This document shows, piece by piece, positions 1 through 7,700 of a stretch of 13,606 nt of DNA. The position numbers and the translations under genes are program-made. Under the pieces are notes generated by a model, which made no database searches, had not been told where the DNA came from, and saw only the letters and a list, made by a program, of their open reading frames with translations. Numbering within the stretch: position 1 is the stretch's first letter; every line of letters begins with the position of its first letter. The DNA is taken from contig KQ482018.1 of NCBI GenBank assembly GCA_001430745.1, forward strand, positions 102,324-115,929, written 5' to 3'. The stretch is from Auxenochlorella pyrenoidosa. Its lineage: Eukaryota > Chlorophyta > Trebouxiophyceae > Chlorellales > Chlorellaceae.

Positions 1-257
1 GTGAGGGCGGGGGTGCCGCCGCGTGCCAGCCTGCGTCGGGCCGGTGCCGCGCTCTTTTGCGGCAGGCACCGCGGCACGCTGGTGTGGGCTGCGAGTGCGG
101 TCACGCGTTGCAGCACGTGCGGCACATCGAAGCCTGCCCAGCTGGACCCTGCGCCCTCCTCCCCTCTCATTCCGCGCACCGCCGACTCGCCCGGCCCCAC
201 CCCGCATTCGCACACCTCGCACACCCATGGCCTATCGCCCAACCACACCCCGTGCAG
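1..257 (+). other. Intron (3' part or whole) of the GT25-like gene
   Basis: The window starts with GTGAGG, a strong donor sequence, and this stretch ends at the acceptor cgtgcag at 251-257. It is open in two frames but shows no family similarity I recognise and has low-complexity composition (Pro/His/Arg-rich readings), so I treat it as intron. Confidence 0.55.
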
Positions 258-2470
258 GTACTTTGCGTACACGGGCATGGCGCTGCCCTTTGAGGTGTAC
301 ATGATCAACATGGACGGCGCCACGGCACGCCTCGCCTCCTTCCAGCGCACCTTTGAGGCAAGCCCCGCTGGGCTGGCTGCCGGGGGTGCTGCGGGGGCGT
401 GCCAAACAGGGGGACTTGTGACCATGATAGGCTGTGTATGCCGCTGCTGGGCACGGGCAGCTGTGGCATGGGTTCTGCCGGCCGGTCCCAAGGTGGATGG
501 AATGCCCAGCGCGCCCACCCGTCCCTGCCGCCCTGGCCTTTCAGGCGTCCGACTTGAAGGTGAAGAACTTTGTGCGCTTCCCCGCGGTCAACGGCAGCGC
601 GCTGGATGCGTCGCGCCTCGTGTCGCCGCGCGCGCTGGCCGACATCATGGAAGGTGCGCGCCCAGCCCGGCGGTGGGGCTGGTGTGACGACCGGTTGGGC
701 TGGGCAGAGCCACGCAGTGTCGGCCCTGCGCGGCGCCACTGCTAAGCTGCCCAGCCGCTGTGATCATGCCTCGCTGCGCGGGCCTGCCGCCCCCACGCGC
801 ACCAGCCTGGTGCGGTGCACCCGAGCGCCCTCGGCTGTGGCCTGGCCCCTGACCGCCGGCTGCGCAATGACGCGCTGCACGCTGACTTGTGGTTTCGCCG
901 CGCCGCCGCGCCCTGCAGCTGAGCGGCGCGGCTACCGCACCAAGCACTACCAGCTGACGCGAGGCTCGGTGGGCTGCTACATGAGCCACCTGCAGGTGGG
1001 CAGAGGGGCACCTGCTGGCTGCCCGCCCCCAGCAGGCCGCACTGCGCTGTCGCTGCCCCGCCTGCAGCGTTACCTGGCTGCCGCGCATGCGTGGGCCCTC
1101 CAGCGCGGCGCCTTTTGCATGTTTGGCCACGTCCTGGGGTGGGTGAGCCGGCGCCAGCCGCAACCCCCCACCCCCCCTCCCCCCACCCCCATCCCATCTC
1201 CACCCCATCCCACTGCAGCTGTACCAGCACATCGCCAAGACGGGCGCCCAGTTTGCCTTTGTGTTCGAGGACGACGTGGCCATCACCGCGCCGCGCGGCG
1301 GCCTGCTGGCGGCCCTGCTGGCGGCCAAGCCCTTCCCCGGTGCGCGGGCCGCGGTTCGGCGCAGCCGCACAGCGCGGCGCCTGCGGCTGCCCGGGCAGAA
1401 TCGCCGGGGGGCTGCCCTTGCAGCGATGCTTGCGCTCAGTGTCTTTACGAGGCAGTGCTTGAGCCAGCGGTTGCCCCCCCCCCCGCACCCCCAGCCCACC
1501 CCCCGCACACACAGCCGGCCGCATCCCCTGCCTCTGCAGCCAGTTGGCAGCATACTGTTGTTTGCCTGCGCCGGCCGCCTGCTCACCACGGGCACCCCTT
1601 GTCCCTCCCCCCCCTTGGCCGCCTCCTGGCCCCTCCCGCAGACGACTGGGACGTTGTGATGTTGGGGCACTACTGCCACGACTGCCCGCCCATGCCGGGC
1701 GCCCCCGCCTTTCGCCGCGCGCGCTCCTTCTTCGGCACTCACGCCTACGTGCTGCACCGCCGCGGGCTGCAGAAGATCTTTGCCTACCCGCGCCTCATGC
1801 CCATCGAGAAGCAGATCGACGCCTGTGAGCGGGGCGGGCGGGTGCCGCCGGGGCACGGCTGGCGGCGTGGCAGGGTTGCAGGCCGCGGACGTCGCGGCTG
1901 GCGGCCAGCCTGCGTTGCGTTGTTTTTCCTCGGCAGCTTTGCGCGCTGGCGCCGCTCCTCGTCTGCGCTTGCACTGCCGCTGCATATGCAGGGAAGAGCT
2001 GCCAGGCGTTCTTCCCCGCTGGCGACCAGCCATCGGTGCCTCCCGCATGCCTACCATTCCACAACCGCAACCCCGCCCCCTTGGACCTGCCCTCCCCCTC
2101 CCCCCTCCCTCAGTGCTGGGCGACATGTGCCAGCAGGGCCTGCTGAATGTGTACGCGCTGGCAGAGCCGCTGGTGGAGCAGAACGAGCGGGAGTTCAGGT
2201 CCACCATCCAGGTGGGTGCTGGGCCCTGCCGCCCTGGCTATGATTGCAATTGCAAGTATCTGATTGCAAACTGGAATGCGTCCCATTTCTGGCAGCGCGG
2301 TGGCCGGCCTTGATGGGCAGCCGAGGCGCGCCCGGAGCACACGGACGCACGGCGTGTGGGAGCTCCGCTTCATGTCCAAGCAAGGCGCTGCCGCCTGACC
2401 CCCCTTGCACTCGCAGATCCCCGTCAAGCGGCGCATCGGGGTGGACCCTTACAGCAGGGAGCGGCGCTGA
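258..2470 (+). CDS. GT25-family glycosyltransferase, 3' part, seven exons (5' end outside window)
   Basis: Exons: 258-357, 545-653, 919-995, 1219-1339, 1642-1824, 2114-2211, 2417-2470 (TGA). All phases agree and give 246 complete residues. Family 25 enzymes transfer sugars such as galactose to glycans or proteins (bacterial LPS enzymes, animal collagen galactosyltransferases). Family signatures in order: VYMINMDGATARLASFQR (N-terminal INLD..R block), LTRGSVGCYMSHLQ (the GEIGCxxSH-like block), FVFEDDVAI (acidic EDD metal/nucleotide-sugar motif), FFGTHAYVLHRRGLQKI, then MPIEKQID and a C-terminal LVEQNEREF block. The first in-window exon follows a good acceptor (cgtgcag, 251-257) in phase 2, so at least one upstream exon is missing. 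The window opens with GTGAGG, consistent with beginning exactly at a donor. Intron 358-544 has a GC donor (gag|GCAAGC), forced by phase. The Met in the first exon (MALPF) could be an alternative start. Acceptor, linkage and localisation cannot be read from the sequence. Confidence 0.85.
1159..1216 (+). repeat. C-rich tract before an acceptor
   Basis: Nearly pure C with scattered A and T, directly before the acceptor cactgcag (1211-1218) of the exon carrying the EDD motif. It is probably an extended polypyrimidine tract. A similar tract lies at 1471-1506. The G-rich complement could form a quadruplex. Confidence 0.7.
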
Positions 2471-3107
2471 GGGGCCCGCGCCGAGATGTAGCAGCGCCTT
2501 GAGCAAGCGATTTTGCCCATGCCGCGAAGCCCGGCCCCCGTGGCCGGCTGTATGTTGCACAGCATCCTTGAGCGGCACCCTTGACTGCCGAACCCGGGCA
2601 GCATGCACATGCCACTGCTTTTTCATGACAGACAAACCCCCTATCCCTTGTACCTGCCCGACATGTGCTCCGCCCTTGAATACTGGGCGAAGCCTCCGCT
2701 GCCGTTGCTGTTCCGCACTGCCGCATTCAGATTGCTATGCCCCGGTGGCCCTCTTTGCCTCTCCTCTTCACTTCCTTTCATCCCAACACCCCTCGCTGAT
2801 TTTCACTGATTGGCACTCCCGTTCCTGCTTGCCCAACCCGCTTGTCGCCAACGTGACACTGTCGCCTTCGTGCCCTGTTTTGCTGCTGGGCCAATGGCAA
2901 GCAGTTTATGGCCGCTTTAACTGTAAAAGACCCTGTGAAAACTCGCACCTTGGATGCTGGAGGATGACACAGTTTGCGGGGCCAGGTGGAGCAGCCACAT
3001 GCCTGCTGGGCAGCCAACTGGCGGCGGCAGCCAATTGGCGGAAGCCTCGGCCCAAACCCGCTGTCGCCCGTTGGCTCTCGCGTTGTAACCTTGCGCTGCT
3101 GCGCAAA
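2471..3107 (+). other. 3' UTR of the GT25-like gene and short intergenic region
   Basis: No coding segment is supported. The stretch is less GC-rich than the exons. A TGTAA motif at 2922-2926 and another at 3084-3088 are candidate poly(A) signals. The first would give a 3' UTR of about 470 nt. The remainder up to the ATG at 3108 would be promoter and 5' UTR of the next gene. I see no clear TATA box. Confidence 0.5.
2922..2926 (+). terminator. Candidate poly(A) signal TGTAA
   Basis: TGTAA is the usual polyadenylation signal of chlorophyte algae. This copy lies about 450 nt after the GT25 stop codon, within the normal range for algal 3' UTRs. A five-base motif alone is weak evidence; the second copy at 3084-3088 is the alternative. 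Confidence 0.45.
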
Positions 3108-3895
3108 ATGGACCTTCCACAAGAGGACAAGGCCTTTTTGACGGAGTCGGGCCAGCAGGCAAGCGCTGCGAAAGTCGAGGCATATATCGCCACACACATT
3201 CTTAGTGGTGTAGCAGGAGGGAGATGATCAGCGATCACGCTCCGCAGCGGCTGCCGGAACTCTGGCAGCCGCCACCGCCGGCTGACTCCGCTGCCGCTGA
3301 TACCCTTGCACCTTTGTCACCACCCTGCCCACAGCTGGCAGAACTGGTGAAGCACCACGCCAGCGCATTCACTGCTGGTGGCATCGAGCAGCAGGAGGAT
3401 AGCGTGCTGTTCAAAGACCCAGGGCTGCATCCAGGCAGCCCGCAGCACCCAGCTGGACCCAGGTCAGAAGCCTGGGCGGTGCCAGAGCAGCAGCCCAGGC
3501 CTGTGCCTGAGGGAAAGATTGAGGAGTGCGTGTCAGGCCGCGGTGCCAGCGATGCCGCAGGGGGCACTGCAGCGGCTGCGGCGGAGCAGCCGCAGCAGCG
3601 CCGGGCGGCTGTTGACAGCGCTGCAGCAGACGAGGGCGCCGAGTTTGTTTACGGCCAGGCAAGCCTGTGCTGTGCAGGGAGTGGCAGAAGAATCATTGCT
3701 GGTGCAGGCGGAAAGCGGCTGACTGCCGGGAGGCGCGCAGCCAGCGGCCAACAACCGGCTGCAGCAGTGCGTGGCTGTGCTGCTCGGCCTGGCGCCCCTG
3801 CCTGGCGCCACCCACTGACTGCCTTTCGTTCCTTGCTCATGCTGCAGGCAGCTGAGAGCTTTGCATTCGCGGCTGAGGAGATGGATGCGGTGTGA
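3108..3895 (+). CDS. Unrecognised small gene, tentative model
   Basis: The ATG at 3108 sits in a favourable algal start context (gcaaaATGG) and opens MDLPQEDKAFLTESGQQ, reading on through KVEAYIATHILSG. A phase-0 donor (ggt|GTAGCA, 3210) and the good acceptor cccacag (3328-3334) join it to a segment starting LAELVKHHASAFTAGG. That frame stays open to TGA at 3893-3895. A possible further intron, 3659-3847 (GC donor cag|GCAAGC, acceptor gctgcag), keeps phase 0 and would end the protein in AESFAFAAEEMDAV. With both introns the product is about 157 residues; with only the first, about 220. The start region looks helical, the middle is Ala/Gln/Pro-rich and the C-terminus acidic. I recognise no family. 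GTGAGC at 3892 could instead be a donor leading to later exons. No TGTAA follows before the next gene, which weakens the model. Confidence 0.3.
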
Positions 3896-4652
3896 GCGGG
3901 GTCTCAGGGGGGTGGCCAGCAGAGGGATGGTCCAGCGAGCAGCGCGGCAGCTTCGTCCGGTGTCAGCTTCACGGCCGGCTGCCCGCCCTGCTTCTCATGC
4001 CCACAGTGGTTTGTTCTCTGCAATTCAATACTATTCCCTCAAAATCAACAGGGGAATCATGCTCTGGCTGACAGGAGTGCCCGAGATGTGAGGGACCGGT
4101 CTGGCCCAGCTTCCGTCCGGCTGGCAGCACTGCCGCATGCCTGATCCATGGCAGGCAGGGCTCAGGGCGACTGCCAAGCCCTTCTGCATTGAATTTGCAG
4201 ACTCCCAGCCTCGTTATCCTGCAGTTTCAAGAGTTCACAGCACCCTACGGCCCTGCGCAAGACACCAGCGGCCAGCGTGAGTGGCGGTCCGTCGGCGCTG
4301 CCGGCGGGTCATCTTGGGAGCGGGGTGTGGGCAAGGTCGCGGCCGCGGCCAGCATTTTGTGTGCGTATCATGGCCGTATTGCTATAGAGAACAGCGCCTA
4401 GAGCAGCCTGGCGGTAAGAGGCACGGTCCTGGAGTCCGACGTGGCCAGCCTGCGAGCGTGCTTCTCCTGCCAGCAGTCGCCTCATCTCAGTGCTGTTCAC
4501 CAGCTCCTTAGCCATAATTCAAGTGCTGGGGATGTGGTGGGGTATTTTGCCCGCCGAACACCGACCGGTCGAAATTCGGACCCCACTCTGCTTCCCGCAC
4601 CCAGAAATGAGCATCTGAAGGCTTACGACCCGTGCTCAGCCAGGCCAACCGA
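3896..4652 (+). other. Unassigned region between the tentative gene and protease copy 1
   Basis: I see no complete gene here. It includes the exon-like island described separately, an AT-richer patch near 4018-4055, and the 5' flank of the protease. A minimal upstream ORF (ATG at 4607, four codons including TGA at 4616-4618) precedes the protease ATG by 34 nt. No convincing TATA element or TGTAA motif is present. Confidence 0.4.
4201..4276 (+). other. Exon-like island bounded by splice consensus
   Basis: The segment is preceded by gaatttgcag (4191-4200), a good acceptor, and followed by GTGAGT (4277-4282), a perfect donor. It reads open as SLVILQFQEFTAPYGPAQD in one frame. I cannot join it in phase to a confident gene, so it may be a missed exon of the upstream tentative gene, a 5' UTR exon of the protease gene, or chance. 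Confidence 0.25.
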
Positions 4653-4719
4653 ATGCGGCTCCTGGCAGCGGTCGCTTTGCAGAGGGCGCGCTCAGCCGGG
4701 ACAGTTTTGGCGCTTGCGG
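4653..4719 (+). other. Signal-peptide exon of protease copy 1
   Basis: It encodes the n-region and half of the hydrophobic core. The phase-1 donor gcgg|GTGAGG joins the acceptor cctcgcag (ending 4915), completing an Ala codon in the middle of the core. Copy 2 has the same arrangement at 11070-11145, which supports both start exons although their sequences differ. Confidence 0.75.
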
Positions 4720-7700
4720 GTGAGGCCACTTGCATTCCTATCTCATGCAAATATCCCACTCTACCGCCAGCAGAGCACCGAGCAGTTGCCGCCGCTGCCG
4801 CCGTCACTGCCCGCTGCCCACAACCTCCACCACCGCTGCACCACCCAGAAGACGCTCCTGCAGCAGTGCATTGCCTGCCATGCGCTCAATAACGAATTCC
4901 TTTGTTGCCTCGCAGCCATCGCCGTCCTGGCTACAGTGGCAGCCGAGCAACCTTCCGGGAGCCCTGGCTACAAGCCGGGGGTTGTGCTGGTGCAGTTCAA
5001 GCAGGCGCCGGCAGCGCAGGCCGCCGCCGCTGCCCAGCTGAGCAGCCCGCTCAAAGGGGTCAGCCTGCAGCGCCTGGTGGGGCAGCACCACACGCTGAGC
5101 ATCGTGCGCCCGGCGCCCGGCGTGGCCGGCGTGGTGGCAGCGGGCGGCTCTGTCGATGGCGCCGCATCCGCCGCCGCACCAGCGGCGCCTCGCCTGGTGT
5201 CGGTGGATGGCGCCACCTACAGCTCCGTGCCTACCGATGCACTGATGCTCATGGCCATCACAGACGGCATGTCCCCTCCTGAGAAGGCGGCGCAGCTGAG
5301 CCAGCTGGCCGGTGAGCACGCTGTGCAGTCTCTGCTGTGGGCGCTGGGCAGTGTATCAAGCGGGCGGTGCGGCCTCGCTGGGCGTCCGCACATGGCCGGC
5401 ACAAGGGCAGCCATCGCTTGCTTTTGTTGGATCGGCACAATTCATGGCCAATCATCGATGAGCTTGTTGCATTTCCGGTCCCCTGTCGCCCCTGCAGAGG
5501 TGGAATATGCCGAGCCGGTGTACCTTCGAAAGCTCAGCGCCGTGCCAGACGACCCTTTTTACGCCGCCAAGGCAGCCACATCAGGGCTGTGGTTCCTGGA
5601 TCGCATCGCCGCCCCGGCAGCCTGGGACGTGACCACGGGCTCGCCCATGGCAAGTGCCCGGTGCTGCTGCTGGGGTGCCTGCTGTGCACGCTGCGTGGGA
5701 TGACAGGAGGGCGCCTGGGACATCACTACGGGGTCGCCATGGGTGCGCCAGGGGGTGGCAGCCCTTGCAGTTTAGGCCACCGATCCCGCGCAGCTCAGCG
5801 GGCAGTGCTGCGAGGCACGCTGTGCACGCTGCGTGCGCACCCCATGCTGTGCGCACTGGGCCCAAAACCTCTCTGCTACGCCTCGGCTGCAGGTAGCCGT
5901 GTGCGTGATAGACACAGGGGCCCGGAGGACGCACCAGGACCTGGCAGCCAACATCAAGGGCGGCTGGAACAGGTGGGGCTTGAGTGGCAGGGAAACGACT
6001 GCATTCATCAATTCAACATATGAGTTAAGGCGCGTAGAGGGCGGCTGGAACAGGCGAGTGCGGCAGGGGCTCGCTCGCCGCTCTGCAGGCCAGCGGGCAT
6101 GCCCGATGCCGCTGCCGGCGCCTGCCTGCCAGGCGCGGCCCCCGCTCATGACAGCTGGCGCCGCTGCCGCCCCACCCGCAGGGGTGAAGATGCCAGCGGA
6201 AACCTGCCAAAGCCAGGCACAACGGCATACTTTGACTTTTCGGATGATGCCGGGCACGGCACCCACACCACGGGGTCTGTCGGCGCCGTGGGCAACAATG
6301 GTGAGCGGCTGCTCAGCATGGGCCTGCGGCCAGGGGCATGCTTGCCTTGCATGCTTATCCCCGCAGCCTGCTTGCATCTGCTGCCAGCTGGTGGGCGCAT
6401 GGCTGTTGCAGGCAGCAGGATTGCCTCTTCCTTGGCTGGCACTTGCAGCAAGTTCACCGGGCGCGCGCCCCACCCCACCCCACCCCACCCACCCACCACC
6501 CCACCCCACCCAACCCAACCCAACCCAACCCCCCTCCCCCCCCCTTTACTCCCGCCCCGCAGGCCTGGGCGGCACAGGCGTGGCCTGGCAGGCCGCCCTG
6601 TGGCACTGCAAGGTGGGCTCTGTGCCAGACAGCAATGGCGACGTGTGGCTGAGCACCGACGGCATCATCGACTGCTACTACCTCTGTGCCAGGCAAGCAC
6701 AGCAGGCGCAGCAGACTGATGCTGGGGAGGGCCGGCAGCGCAACATGCAGGATGCTAGGGAGGGCCTTGCCGTGCAACATGCCGATGCTTGGGAGGGTCC
6801 AGCAGCGCACCCGGCTGCTGCACCGCTGCTGCGGGCCCCTGCGGGCCCTCTGCCCTGCATGGCACCGTCCCGGCCTCGACAGCAGCTCTCCCTGTTTTAT
6901 CACCTCGATTGTGCACCCTGCCGTCCCTGCCGTGCAGCAAGGGGGCCAAGGTGGTGTCTGCCTCCTATGGCGGGCTGGACTCAATGGCCTCTGAGCTTGC
7001 AGGCAGGCAGGGCTGAGGGCAGGACAGTTGGGGGTGGGCACCTGACAGGGACAGCACAGCGCCAGAGCTGGCAGGCAGGCAGGGGTGAGGGCGAGAATCT
7101 CCGGCCAGGGGGAGGCTGCGCTTGTGGCAGGGAGTGCTGTGCGGCCGTCAGAGAGCACTGACTTGCTGAGGGGTTGACCGGCGCACACCCTGTGTTGACT
7201 GCTGCAGCGATTGATGCTATTGCTGCCACCTCTGGGGGGCTGCTGGTGGCGGCGGCAGGCAACGAGGCTGTTGACAATGACAAGACTCCTGCCTTCCCTG
7301 CCTCCTACGTCACGCCCAGCAACAACATCATCTCGGGTGGGTGCAGGGCAGGGAGCAAAAGGGGTGGGCGTGCGGGCTGCGAGAGGAAGCAGGCCGGGGG
7401 CGCGCGCGTGTAGAGCTTGCTTCAGCCCTCTGCACACGGCTGCCATGTGCTGCCACGCTGCCTGCCGGGCTCCCTGCCGTGCTGCCTGCCGTTCTGCCTG
7501 CTTTTGATGCGCAGCAGGGGCAGGCAGGCCGAGCCTTACCTGAGCACCTGAATCTGTACTGAGCAGATGCTGACCCTGCCCCTCCGTCTGCAGTGGCTGC
7601 CTCGCTGGCGAGCGACGAGCTGGCAGCCTTCTCCAACTGGGGCCGCACTAGCGTGCACATAGGTGGGTGAGAGTCGGTTGGGTGGGGCGAGCGCCCTTTT

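Larger units (their letters stand above)
5650..5892 (+). other. Intron 3 of protease copy 1, GC-AG type
   Basis: The flanking exons are fixed by the conserved text GSPM|VAVCVIDTG and by phase 0, so the donor must be atg|GCAAGT. The nearby GT at 5654 gives phase 1 and fits only the weaker acceptor ggtag at 5895; copy 2 has no such acceptor. Copy 2 uses acg|GCACGT at the same site. Confidence 0.75.

Noticed and set aside
645..2207. 520-codon open frame on the minus strand across the GT25-like exons
   Set aside because: It is antisense to exons with clear family motifs, its translation is low-complexity Gly/Arg/Ala, and no splice or start logic supports it. It is an effect of high GC with few stops.
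570..2243. 557-codon plus-strand open frame read as one uninterrupted gene
   Set aside because: It contains only some of the GT25 segments in frame and reads through C-rich introns; the seven-exon model joins all motifs in phase.
4632..4652. Seven-codon upstream extension of protease copy 1
   Set aside because: The extension would begin at GTG, not ATG, and is not expected in a nuclear gene; ATG at 4653 gives a clean signal peptide.
6508..6533. CCCAA repeats as an interstitial telomere
   Set aside because: Green algal telomeres are usually TTTAGGG or TTTTAGGG; four CCCAA units in a larger C-rich microsatellite do not match.
5833..7161. 442-codon plus-strand open frame in copy 1
   Set aside because: It covers exon 4 and part of exon 6 but otherwise reads introns; the His motif (exon 5) lies in another frame, so it is not a continuous protein.
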